A DNA stretch of 39,158 nt from Sandaracinaceae bacterium (GCA_017881055.1 JADGRF010000048.1:1-39158), one strand, 5' to 3'. Shown: positions 16,855 through 24,276, numbered from the stretch's first letter. The notes: generated from the sequence alone by a model not told the origin. Translations and numbers: made by a program.

Positions 16855-17313
16855 ATGAAGCTCTCCAGCAAGGGACTTTACGGCGTTCAGGCCATCTTCG
16901 ACCTGGCGTTTCACGCCGAGGGACGCAGCGCGCAGATCAAAGATATCTGCGACCGCCAGGCCATCCCGCCACGTTTTCTGGAGCAGGTGTTCCAGGACCT
17001 GCGCAAAGCCGGCATCGTGACCTCGAAGCGCGGCCCGCGTGGTGGCTACCAACTGGCCCATGCGCCCGACCGCATCCGGGTCGGCGATATCATTCGTGCG
17101 CTCGAAGGCCCCGTCCATTTGCTGCCATCCGGCCGCAATCGCGAGCACGCCGAGGAGTCGTCCAGCTACCAGGTTGCACAGGACGTTTTCAAGGGCCTTT
17201 CCTCCAACATCGAAGGCTGTTTGGATGCAGTCACGATGGCCGACATGTGCCATAGAGCGGATGCGCTGGGCCTGCAGCGGCGACCGCCGCCCGCCTACGT
17301 TTACGCGATTTGA
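16855..17313 (+). CDS. Rrf2-family transcriptional regulator, probably of cysteine metabolism
   Basis: A 152-residue winged-helix regulator. MKLSSKGLYGVQAIFDLA opens the domain as in IscR and CymR, and the recognition helix and wing are seen in IPPRFLEQVFQDLRKAGIVTSKRGPRGGYQLA (about 37-68). In IscR and NsrR three cysteines near residues 90-105 bind an Fe-S cluster. That region here reads LLPSGRNREHAEESSSY and has none. The only cysteines are C32, C122 and C132. It therefore resembles cluster-free members such as CymR, which controls cysteine genes with CysK as co-regulator. It stands first in the sulfur operon, with cysK next, so a CymR-like role is a reasonable inference. The ATG at 16855 begins the conserved domain. 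Confidence 0.88.
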   Translation: MKLSSKGLYGVQAIFDLAFHAEGRSAQIKDICDRQAIPPRFLEQVFQDLRKAGIVTSKRGPRGGYQLAHAPDRIRVGDIIRALEGPVHLLPSGRNREHAEESSSYQVAQDVFKGLSSNIEGCLDAVTMADMCHRADALGLQRRPPPAYVYAI

Positions 17314-17357
17314 GCGGGTTCTGCGCCGCGCTCCTTGGCCACCCACCGGAACAACCC

Positions 17358-18287
17358 ATGGTCGCTCCCGTCATTGATTCCCCGCTCCAGCTCATCGGCC
17401 ACACGCCGTTGATACGGCTAAACCGCGTCGTCGCTGATACGAGCGGCGCAGTGTGGGGTAAAGCGGAGCAGATGAATCCCGGCGGCTCGGTCAAAGACCG
17501 CATCTGCTTGGCGATGATCGAGGATGCGGAACGGACCGGCCGTATCAACCCAAGCTCCACGATCGTCGAGCCCACGTCGGGCAACACAGGCATCGGGCTG
17601 GCACTGGTTTGCGCCATCAAGGGCTACAAGCTCGTGCTGACCATGCCGGAGAGCATGTCGCTGGAGCGGCGGGCGTTGCTGGCGGCGTACGGCGCGAAGA
17701 TCGTGCTCACCCCGGCTGAGCTCGCGATGGAAGGCGCCATCGCAGCAGCGCGCGAGATCGTCGAGAACGAGGGCGCGTTCATGCCGATGCAATTCGAGAA
17801 TCCGGCGAATCCGCAGGCCCATCGCGAGCACACGGCGCTCGAGCTGATCGAGGCAATGGCCGGCGAACGCATCGACGCCTTCGTTGCAGCTGTCGGAACC
17901 GGCGGAACCGTAAGCGGTGTGGGCTCGCGCCTGAAGCAACATGATCCGCGCGTTCGCGTGATCGCGGTCGAGCCCGAGAGCAGCCCCGTGCTCTCGGGCG
18001 GCGAGGCGGGACCCACCAAGATCCAGGGAATTGGCGCTGGTTTTGTGCCGCGCAACTTCGATCGGCACGTAGCGGACGAGATTCGCCAGATCAGCGATCG
18101 TGCTGCGTACGACATGAAAGTGCGGCTGGCGCGCGAAGAAGGCCTGCTCGTCGGCATCAGCGCCGGCGCGAACGTCGTTGCAGCCTGTGCCGTCGCCAAC
18201 GAGCTGGGTCCCAAAGCCAACGTGATCACGGTGCTTTGCGACACGGGCGAGCGCTACTTCAGCCTCGACGAGTACTTCCAGTCATGA
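17358..18287 (+). CDS. cysK: O-acetylserine sulfhydrylase (cysteine synthase A type)
   Basis: A 309-residue PLP enzyme that makes cysteine from O-acetylserine and sulfide. The start of the domain (LQLIGHTPLIRLN), the PLP lysine K46 in NPGGSVKDR, the substrate loop TSGNTG (73-78), the phosphate loop GTGGTVSG and the C-terminal ISAGAN are all present. The ATG at 17358 gives a normal N-terminus; a TTG at 17310 overlapping the Rrf2 stop would add 16 residues. A second synthase-like gene of the CysM type lies in the same operon, so this one may use free sulfide or act as a regulatory partner of the Rrf2 protein. The stop overlaps the next start as ATGA. Confidence 0.93.
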   Translation: MVAPVIDSPLQLIGHTPLIRLNRVVADTSGAVWGKAEQMNPGGSVKDRICLAMIEDAERTGRINPSSTIVEPTSGNTGIGLALVCAIKGYKLVLTMPESMSLERRALLAAYGAKIVLTPAELAMEGAIAAAREIVENEGAFMPMQFENPANPQAHREHTALELIEAMAGERIDAFVAAVGTGGTVSGVGSRLKQHDPRVRVIAVEPESSPVLSGGEAGPTKIQGIGAGFVPRNFDRHVADEIRQISDRAAYDMKVRLAREEGLLVGISAGANVVAACAVANELGPKANVITVLCDTGERYFSLDEYFQS

Positions 18288-19024
18288 CCGGGACTCTTGC
18301 GAGTAAGCGTGTGCTGTTGATCGGTGCCGGCGGGCTCGGCACACCGATCGCGCGCGTGCTCGCGCAGAGCGGCGTAGGCCTCATCGAGGTGATGGACGAC
18401 GACGTCGTCGAGCTGTCCAACCTCCACCGTCAGCTGCTCTACTGCGAAAACGACTTGGGTAAGTCGAAAGCGCTGCTGGCATGCGCGTGTATCGAACGGG
18501 ACGCGCTTGCCGCTAACGTCGGCGGAACGCGCGCTGTTGCACGTGAAATGCGTCTCGACCCTGACAATGCCCTCGAAGCCGTTGGGAGCTTCGACTTGGT
18601 AATCGAAGGTGCCGACAATTTTTCCACGAAGTTCCTGGTTGCCGATGCGTGCGCGCTCGCGCACGTGCCGTGCGTTCAGGGCGGTGCCGTGCGCTGGACA
18701 GGCTGGGTGCTCGGGAGTCTTCCCGGTCAGAGCGCGTGTCTGCGCTGCGTGTTCGAAGACCTGCCGGAAGGTCCGGCCCAGGGTTGCGCCGAAGCGGGCG
18801 TCATCGGGCCGGTCGTCGGCGTGGTCGGTGCGCTGCAAGCTGCGCTCGCACTGCGGATTCTGCGTGGCGACTCCGCGGCTGCCGGCGTGCTCCACCACTA
18901 CCGCGCACTTACAGGTGTAGTACGCTCGCGTGCTCTCGTACGCAGCGCGAGCTGCCCGTCGTGTACGGGACGCATTTCCGATTTGAATGCAACGCGCTAC
19001 GTGCCGCGTGAATGCGCGGCGTGA
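18284..19024 (+). CDS. E1-like (ThiF/MoeB/HesA) adenylyltransferase lacking the N-terminal Arg element
   Basis: A 246-residue enzyme expected to adenylate the C-terminal glycine of a ubiquitin-like sulfur carrier. Active-site parts equivalent to E. coli MoeB are visible: GAGGLG (14-19), R49 in NLHRQ, K62 in GKSK and D111 in EGADN. Zinc cysteines are C152/C155 and C224/C227. GCAEAGVIGPVVG is the usual dimer-core segment. MoeB and ThiF begin with about 25 residues holding RYxRQ, whose second Arg (R14 in MoeB) reaches into the partner's ATP site. Here the protein starts directly at the nucleotide-binding strand and that element is missing; it occurs in the gene at 19364. There is no rhodanese domain. 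The start overlaps the cysK stop. Confidence 0.9.
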   Translation: MTGTLASKRVLLIGAGGLGTPIARVLAQSGVGLIEVMDDDVVELSNLHRQLLYCENDLGKSKALLACACIERDALAANVGGTRAVAREMRLDPDNALEAVGSFDLVIEGADNFSTKFLVADACALAHVPCVQGGAVRWTGWVLGSLPGQSACLRCVFEDLPEGPAQGCAEAGVIGPVVGVVGALQAALALRILRGDSAAAGVLHHYRALTGVVRSRALVRSASCPSCTGRISDLNATRYVPRECAA

Positions 19025-19058
19025 CTGATATTGCGTGACTGAATCACTGGAGAACATC

Positions 19059-19334
19059 ATGGCCATCACCGTTCGCATCCCCACCCCACTGCGCACGCTC
19101 ACTCAAGGCAAAGACGAAGTCGAAGCCGCCGGTAAGACCGTCCGCGAAATCATCGACGACCTCGAACGCCACTACCCGGGTCTCAAAGACCGACTGTGCG
19201 ATGAGAAAGGCGTGCGGCGCTTCGTGAACATCTATCAGAACGAAGAAGACATTCGCTTTCTGGAGAGCCTCGACACGAAGGTGAAAGACGGCGATTCGAT
19301 CTCCATCGTGCCGGCGATCGCGGGCGGCCGCTGA
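19059..19334 (+). CDS. ThiS/MoaD/CysO-like sulfur carrier protein ending in Gly-Gly-Arg
   Basis: A 91-residue beta-grasp protein. It has the CysO/MoaD pattern: MAITVRIPTPLR first strand, TVREIIDDLERHYPGL helix, RRFVNIYQNEEDIR and a final DGDSISIVPAIAGG. In mature carriers the terminal Gly-Gly becomes a thiocarboxylate. Here an Arg follows (GGR91), so a protease must remove it before adenylation, as HcyD does for HcyS-Ala in Wolinella. A JAMM protease is encoded in the same operon. The ATG at 19059 has a GGAG site 6 bases upstream; the in-frame GTG at 19035 is less likely. Genes for its E1, its CysM-type acceptor enzyme and the protease flank it, so it is best read as a CysO counterpart. Confidence 0.9.
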   Translation: MAITVRIPTPLRTLTQGKDEVEAAGKTVREIIDDLERHYPGLKDRLCDEKGVRRFVNIYQNEEDIRFLESLDTKVKDGDSISIVPAIAGGR

Positions 19335-19363
19335 GCTCGCTGCGAAATCACGGAGAACCGAAC

Positions 19364-19780
19364 GTGCTTTCCGAGCTCGACAAACAACGCTTCGCCCGAC
19401 AGCTCTTGCTGGTCGACGTGGGAGTGCCTGGGCAGCAGAAGCTTTGCGGCGCGGGGCTGTCCGTTGCTGCAGACGCAGATGCGGATGCGTTGGACGTTGC
19501 GCGGGAGTATCTGTTGCGTGCGGGGGTACGTGGCGACGTCACGGAGCCGAAGCTCTCCGTGCAGCTGCGTGTGCCGACCAGCGCAGCCGTCGAGGCGCTG
19601 GCGGGCGATCCGGCGCTGCGCGTGGCAGCGTGCTGGCTTGCGGGGTCGTTTGCAGCTGTCGAAGCGATCAAAGAGATCGTTGGCGTGGGTCAGGCCGCGT
19701 CGCTCCATGCGGATCTGACCCTGACCGAGCCCGCAGCGGGTTCTCGGGTTCGCAAACTCGAAGTCACGGAGAAGCACTGA
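19364..19780 (+). CDS. Mini E1-like protein without ATP-binding core (possible E1 partner subunit)
   Basis: A 138-residue protein. Its N-terminus (DKQRFARQLLL, then GQQKL, and REYLLRAGV at 47-55) aligns with the first 50 residues of MoeB/ThiF, including the Arg (R12) that crosses into the partner active site. Where MoeB has the glycine nucleotide loop, this has AADADADA (35-42). The ATP, Arg-finger, Asp and zinc parts are absent. Residues 92-134 (LAGSFAAVEAIKEIVGVG onward) again match the C-terminal helix and strand of MoeB (GSLQAMEAIKMLAGYG). It therefore looks like an E1 fold with its middle removed, complementary to the 246-residue E1 two genes upstream. The start is GTG with GGAG upstream; the stop overlaps cysM by one base. 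A role as E1 partner is inference. Confidence 0.7.
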   Translation: MLSELDKQRFARQLLLVDVGVPGQQKLCGAGLSVAADADADALDVAREYLLRAGVRGDVTEPKLSVQLRVPTSAAVEALAGDPALRVAACWLAGSFAAVEAIKEIVGVGQAASLHADLTLTEPAAGSRVRKLEVTEKH

Positions 19781-20706
19781 TGGCACGCCCCCTGCGAATG
19801 TCTTCAGTCGTCGATGCCGTTGGGCAGACGCCCCTGGTGCGCTTGCGCAACGTCGCGAAGACGGCGCCTGGCGTGAAGGTGTACCTGAAGCTCGAGTACA
19901 TGAACCCCGGCGGGTCGGTGAAAGATCGCCCTGCCCTGCAGATGATGAAGGACGCGATCGCCGACGGCCGTCTTACCCGAGACAAAGTTCTGATCGACGC
20001 GACCAGCGGCAACACCGGCGTTGCGTACTCGATCTTCGGTGCGGCGCTGGGCTACCGCATTGCACTGGTCATGCCCGCGAACGTCTCTCAGGCGCGCAAG
20101 AACATCACGCGCGCGTTCGGCACAGAGCTGATCTTCAGCGATCCCATGGAGGGCTCGGACGGTGCGATTCGCATGTGTCGCAAGCTGGTCGCCGAGAACC
20201 CAGACAAGTATTTCTACTCGGACCAGTATCGCAATCCGAGTAATCCACGCGCGCATTACCTCGGTACTGCGGTCGAGATTCTCGAGCAGGTCGGCGATGA
20301 GCTCACCCACTTCGTGACCGGCCTGGGCACCTCGGGGACGTGCATGGGTGTGACGCGTCGCTTGCACGAGCACTCGCGCAAGATCATCTGCGTGGCGGCG
20401 CAGCCCGAGGAAGCCCTGCACGGCCTCGAAGGCTTGAAGCACATGGCGTCGTCACTCATCCCGGAGATCTACGACGAGACGTTGCCGGACGAGCACATGC
20501 CGATTCGCACCGAAGACGGCTGGGACATGGCGGATCGGCTCGCGCAGGAAGAAGGTCTGCATGTCGGTCACTCGACCGGCGCGAACGTCTTTGCCGCCGT
20601 GAAGATTGCCGAGCGGATCAAGACCGGTTGCGTCGTGACGATCGCGTGTGACCGCGGTGATCGCTACTTCGCGCCGATGCGTTGGGAGAAGCACTATGAG
20701 TGGTGA
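19780..20706 (+). CDS. cysM: Cysteine synthase of the CysM (CysO-thiocarboxylate-dependent) type
   Basis: A 308-residue fold-type II PLP enzyme. The PLP lysine is K48 in NPGGSVKDR and the substrate loop is TSGNTG (75-80). The segment LEGLKHMASSLIPEIYDE closely resembles the EGLRNM-x-x-x-x-x-PELYD region of Mycobacterium CysM, and the C-terminus ACDRGDRYFAP also matches that enzyme, which accepts sulfur from thiocarboxylated CysO. With a carrier, E1 and JAMM protease in the same operon, formation of a carrier-cysteine adduct is the likely reaction. The closest alternative is an ordinary OASS-B or cystathionine beta-synthase-like enzyme. The start overlaps the upstream stop by one base; a protease gene follows with an 11-base overlap. 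Confidence 0.88.
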   Translation: MARPLRMSSVVDAVGQTPLVRLRNVAKTAPGVKVYLKLEYMNPGGSVKDRPALQMMKDAIADGRLTRDKVLIDATSGNTGVAYSIFGAALGYRIALVMPANVSQARKNITRAFGTELIFSDPMEGSDGAIRMCRKLVAENPDKYFYSDQYRNPSNPRAHYLGTAVEILEQVGDELTHFVTGLGTSGTCMGVTRRLHEHSRKIICVAAQPEEALHGLEGLKHMASSLIPEIYDETLPDEHMPIRTEDGWDMADRLAQEEGLHVGHSTGANVFAAVKIAERIKTGCVVTIACDRGDRYFAPMRWEKHYEW

Positions 20707-21211
20707 GGCGACACCCACGCGGCCGCCGCCATGGATCGCGGGGAACCTCATGATCGACGAAGCACGGCTCGCCGAGCTACATGCCCACGCACTCGAGTGC
20801 TACCCGAGCGAGTGCTGCGGCTTTGTCTCTGGGCCCGTCAGTGACGCGGCGGAGCTCTCGGTCGCGGTGCGCGAGGTCAACGAGGCGGACAAGTACCACA
20901 AGCTCGATCCGATCACGTTCCCGCGCACCTCGCAGATGTACTTCAAGATCAACGAGCTGCGCGCGGCCCGCGCGTTCGAGCAAGGCGATAAAGCGGGTCA
21001 GCCGATCAAGGTGATCTACCACTCGCACTGCGACGCCGGTGCGTACTTCTCGAAAGAAGACGCGGCGACGTTCGCGTCCGACAACACGTTGATGTGGCCT
21101 TGCGCGTTCATCGTGGTGAGCGTGATGCAAGGCCGCGTCGCCGACACCAAGCTCTGGGTGCATGTTCCCGGCACGAACGATTTCCTAGAGTCCAAGCTGA
21201 ACGTGCGATGA
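20696..21211 (+). CDS. JAMM/MPN+ metalloprotease, Mec+ type
   Basis: A 171-residue zinc protease. The JAMM motif is complete: E39 in YPSECCG, H109-S-H111, seven residues, S119 and D122. In mycobacteria Mec+ releases cysteine from CysO-cysteine; HcyD does the same for HcyS and also trims its extra C-terminal residue. The operon neighbours fit both jobs, since the carrier ends in GGR. Two starts are credible: the ATG at 20696 has GGGAG 7 bases upstream and overlaps cysM by 11 bases; the ATG at 20750 has GGGGA upstream and starts nearer the usual family N-terminus. The stop overlaps the next start as ATGA. Confidence 0.9.
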   Translation: MSGEATPTRPPPWIAGNLMIDEARLAELHAHALECYPSECCGFVSGPVSDAAELSVAVREVNEADKYHKLDPITFPRTSQMYFKINELRAARAFEQGDKAGQPIKVIYHSHCDAGAYFSKEDAATFASDNTLMWPCAFIVVSVMQGRVADTKLWVHVPGTNDFLESKLNVR

Positions 21212-22989
21212 CGACAGTCCACGCCGGCCGCGTCGAGCTCGACTGCGATCTGCTGATCATCGGCGGTGGCGCTGCAGGTTGCGTTGCGGCGGTCGAAGCG
21301 AAAGAGCTCGATCCGTCGCTGCGCGTGATCGTGATGGAGAAGGCGCACGTGTACCGCAGCGGCTGCTTGGCCGCGGGGATCTCGGCGCTCAATGCGTATC
21401 TCACGCCCGGCGAGACGGCGGAGTCGTTCCTACGGTATGCGATCCGCGAGACCGTGGGCGTGGTTCGCGACGACCTCACGCTGTCGATGGCGCATGAGCT
21501 GAACGCACAGGTGAAACGCGTCGAGGACTGGGGCCTGCCGATTCCGCGCGACGAGCAGGGTCATCCGCTCAAGCGCGGGCGCGCCTCGATCAAGATCTTC
21601 GGCGAACGCATCAAGCCGATCCTCGGCAAGCGTGCAGAAGCCTCCGGCGCGCAGATCTTGAATCGCATCAACGCTACGGGCTTGGCCATGCGCGACGGAC
21701 GCGTCGTGGGCGCGTACGGCTTTGGCGTGCGCGACGGACGCTTCTACGAAGTGCGTGCGAAGTGCGTGCTGATCGCGACCGGTGGTGCAGCAGGCATATA
21801 CCGGCCCAGTAACCCAGGCATGGCCGCGCATCGCATGTGGTATTCGCCATTCAATACCGGTGCTGGCCTAGCGATGGGTATTCGTGCAGGCGCGGAGATG
21901 ACCTCGTTCGAGTTTCGGTTCATTCCGCTGCGCATCAAGGACGCGATTGCGCCTACGGGTGAGATCGCGCAGTGGCTCGGCGCCAAGCAAATCAACTCGC
22001 TCGGCGAGCCGTACCTTGAAAAGTACTACGAGCACCTCGGCGGCAAGCGCATGCTCACGCAGGATCGCTTGTACGCCACGCTGATGGAGTGCCGCGCCGG
22101 TCGCGGCCCCTGCTATCTCGATCTGCGCGGCGTCAATCCGCGCAAGCTGGACGGCACGATCACGTCGTATCTGTCGATGGCGCCGTCGGCGGCGATGATC
22201 ATGTCGGACGAGGCGTACTACGCACGCGCCGGCGGCGAGATGGCGCCGGTCGAGATCACCGGTGGTGAGCCGCACGTCGTGGGTGGACACGGCTTGAGCG
22301 GCTTCTGGATCGACGAGCAGCGTCGCACCACTCTGCCGGGCCTCTGGGCAGCTGGCGACGTAGCGGGCGGTACGCCGAAGAAGTACGCGTCGGGCGCATG
22401 GGCGGAAGCCGTGATCGCGATTCGCGACATGGTCGAGCAAGCGCGCGCGCGGCCGGCCGCCGTGATCGAGCCGGAAGAAGCCAAGACCGAAGAGGCGCGC
22501 GTCTACGCTCCAGCTGACGCGCCGGGTGGCGTGCCCGCGCGTGAAGTCGAAGAGCGTCTCCAGAAAGTCATGGACGAATACGCCGGTGGCATCGGTGTGC
22601 AGTACGGATACGCCGAAGGTGGTCTGCGCTTGGCGCGGTTGCATCTGTCCCGGCTTGCGCACGAGCTTGCGGCGCTGAGCGCAGAGTCCCCATACGAGCT
22701 CATGCACTGTCATGAAGTGATCGACCGCGTGGACGTTGCGGAGACCTTGGTTGCCCACATGACTCACCGCAAAGAGACGCGCTGGCACTGCTACCAAGAG
22801 CGCCTCGATTTTCCGGAGCGCGACGACGCGCGCTACATGCTGTTCGTGAACTCGGTCAAAGGGCCCGACGGCACGATCCGCGTGATCGAACGACCCATCG
22901 TGCGTGCAGAGATTGACGTGGTGCTGCCAGCGCTCGAAGACGGTGCCATGATCCGTGGTGCGCGCACGCGTGCCGACGATCCGAGTTGA
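21208..22989 (+). CDS. aprA: Adenylylsulfate (APS) reductase alpha subunit, AprA-like flavoprotein
   Basis: A 593-residue FAD protein of the fumarate reductase superfamily. The dinucleotide loop is IIGGGAAG at the N-terminus. Segments YRSGCLAAGISALNAYL, FEFRFIPLRIKDAIAPTG and ECRAGRGPCYLDLRG follow the AprA pattern, not that of succinate dehydrogenase or L-aspartate oxidase. AprA forms a sulfite adduct on FAD and converts APS to sulfite and AMP, taking electrons from AprB. It is somewhat shorter than the dissimilatory enzymes. In this operon an assimilatory role feeding sulfite toward cysteine is likely. ATP sulfurylase and sulfite reductase are not in the window. The start overlaps the protease stop; the ferredoxin gene follows after 25 bases. 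Confidence 0.85.
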   Translation: MTTVHAGRVELDCDLLIIGGGAAGCVAAVEAKELDPSLRVIVMEKAHVYRSGCLAAGISALNAYLTPGETAESFLRYAIRETVGVVRDDLTLSMAHELNAQVKRVEDWGLPIPRDEQGHPLKRGRASIKIFGERIKPILGKRAEASGAQILNRINATGLAMRDGRVVGAYGFGVRDGRFYEVRAKCVLIATGGAAGIYRPSNPGMAAHRMWYSPFNTGAGLAMGIRAGAEMTSFEFRFIPLRIKDAIAPTGEIAQWLGAKQINSLGEPYLEKYYEHLGGKRMLTQDRLYATLMECRAGRGPCYLDLRGVNPRKLDGTITSYLSMAPSAAMIMSDEAYYARAGGEMAPVEITGGEPHVVGGHGLSGFWIDEQRRTTLPGLWAAGDVAGGTPKKYASGAWAEAVIAIRDMVEQARARPAAVIEPEEAKTEEARVYAPADAPGGVPAREVEERLQKVMDEYAGGIGVQYGYAEGGLRLARLHLSRLAHELAALSAESPYELMHCHEVIDRVDVAETLVAHMTHRKETRWHCYQERLDFPERDDARYMLFVNSVKGPDGTIRVIERPIVRAEIDVVLPALEDGAMIRGARTRADDPS

Positions 22990-23014
22990 TTACATACCCG
23001 CGGTAAGGAACCAC

Positions 23015-23356
23015 ATGGCAATCTTCGTCGACGAGCACGTTTGCAATCGCTGCGGTACGGCCGAAGAGCCCATGTGCGTGCGCGACTGTCCCGGCGACTT
23101 GATGTTCATCAAGGCCAACGACAAAGCATCGATCACCGACAACCGCGAGTGCTGGGACTGCGCGGCCTGCGTGAAGGTTTGCCCGACCCAGGCAATCCAC
23201 ATGCAGCTGCCGACCAGCTTGGTGGTGCGTGGCGTCACGCTCAAAGGCCGCGCGCTCAAGCACAAGACGACGTGGTCGATCCGCCTGCGCGACGGCGAAG
23301 AGAAGACCTACGAGACCCCGAGCACCGGCAAGCCACCGTTCACACCCAGCTTGTGA
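23015..23356 (+). CDS. aprB: AprB-like ferredoxin subunit of APS reductase (2x[4Fe-4S])
   Basis: A 113-residue iron-sulfur protein. Two cluster motifs are visible: C10, C13, C21, C25 (first) and C46, C49, C52, C56P (second). The spacing in the first motif, with extra residues between the second and third cysteines, is that of AprB and not of a plain bacterial ferredoxin. The C-terminal TTWSIRLRDGEEKTYETP resembles the AprB tail that wraps round AprA. It would pass electrons to the AprA flavin. An AAGGAA site lies 6 bases before the ATG. It directly follows aprA, so the two form one complex. Confidence 0.87.
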   Translation: MAIFVDEHVCNRCGTAEEPMCVRDCPGDLMFIKANDKASITDNRECWDCAACVKVCPTQAIHMQLPTSLVVRGVTLKGRALKHKTTWSIRLRDGEEKTYETPSTGKPPFTPSL

Positions 23357-23432
23357 CTTGTCGCGGCTCGCGCCTCAACTTGCCGGCGCGGAGTGGCCGG
23401 TGTTGGCGCCGAGTGATAGATCAGGGGTGGGC

Positions 23433-24233
23433 ATGCAAGAGAAGCTGATCAAGCTGCGGCAGATCCTGCGCGACATGGGCTCGGTCGTGGTCGCCTACAG
23501 CGGCGGCCTCGATAGCGCGTTCGTGTTGGCGATTGCGCACGCGGAGTTGGGTGAACGCGCGGTCGGCGTGACAGCCATCTCGCCGTCGATGCCAGAGCGT
23601 GAGCAGCGCGCAGCCTCCACGATTGCGCGTGAGCTCGGCGCGGCGCATCGCACCGTCGATACCGCGGAGATCCACGATCCCAAGTACGCCGCCAATCCGG
23701 ACAACCGCTGCTTCTACTGCAAGAGCGAGCTGTATACGCACACGAGCGCGGAGCGCGAGCGCCTCGGCTTTGCGTATGTCGTCAACGGGACGAACGTCGA
23801 TGATCTCGGCGACTATCGACCGGGCCTCGAGGCGGCTGCGCGCGCTCAGGTTCGCTCGCCGCTGGTCGAAGCGGGGCTGCGGAAGCAGGAAGTCCGCAAC
23901 CTCGCGAACGCGCTCGGCTTTTCGTTCTGGGACAAGCCCGCTGCAGCCTGCCTGAGCTCGCGCATTCCGTACGGCACCTCGGTCACGCGCCCACGTCTTC
24001 TGCAGATCGAGAAGCTCGAGGACGCCCTGCACGACCTGGGTTTGCGCCAGGTGCGCGTGCGCTACCACGAGCAGCTCGCACGCATCGAGGTGGCGAAGGC
24101 CGAGATGGACCACGCGTTCGCGCAGCGCGACGCGATCGTGAAAGCGGGCCGCGAGGCCGGCTTCGTGTACGTGAGCTTGGATCTGGCCGGCTACAAGACC
24201 GGCTCGCTGAACCAGCTGCGGGTGGTGTCTTAA
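23433..24233 (+). CDS. larE: LarE-like ATP-dependent sulfur transferase (PP-loop)
   Basis: A 266-residue PP-loop ATPase with SGGLDS at 23-28. LarE activates a carboxylate with ATP and transfers sulfur, in the known case to the nickel-pincer cofactor precursor. C173 in AACLSSRIPYG corresponds to the conserved cysteine that donates sulfur in the Lactiplantibacillus enzyme. A CFYC pair (C93, C96) is also present and, together with C173, could hold an Fe-S cluster as reported for some LarE proteins. larB, larC and larA are not here, and the gene ends the sulfur operon, so a different or additional sulfur-transfer role is possible. The ATG has AGGGGTGG upstream. A 76-base gap separates it from aprB. 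Confidence 0.85.
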   Translation: MQEKLIKLRQILRDMGSVVVAYSGGLDSAFVLAIAHAELGERAVGVTAISPSMPEREQRAASTIARELGAAHRTVDTAEIHDPKYAANPDNRCFYCKSELYTHTSAERERLGFAYVVNGTNVDDLGDYRPGLEAAARAQVRSPLVEAGLRKQEVRNLANALGFSFWDKPAAACLSSRIPYGTSVTRPRLLQIEKLEDALHDLGLRQVRVRYHEQLARIEVAKAEMDHAFAQRDAIVKAGREAGFVYVSLDLAGYKTGSLNQLRVVS

Positions 24234-24239
24234 AACCAA

Positions 24240-24267
24240 CCGCGGAGCGCCAAAGGCGACACCGCGG
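24240..24267. terminator. Bidirectional hairpin between larE and rplS
   Basis: CCGCGG (24240-24245) pairs with CCGCGG (24262-24267) around an inner CGCC-AAA-GGCG stem-loop (24248-24258). It fills the 43-base gap between two convergent genes. A run of A just before it on the plus strand could serve as the U tract for minus-strand transcripts. Confidence 0.5.
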
Positions 24268-24276
24268 GTATGCGGC

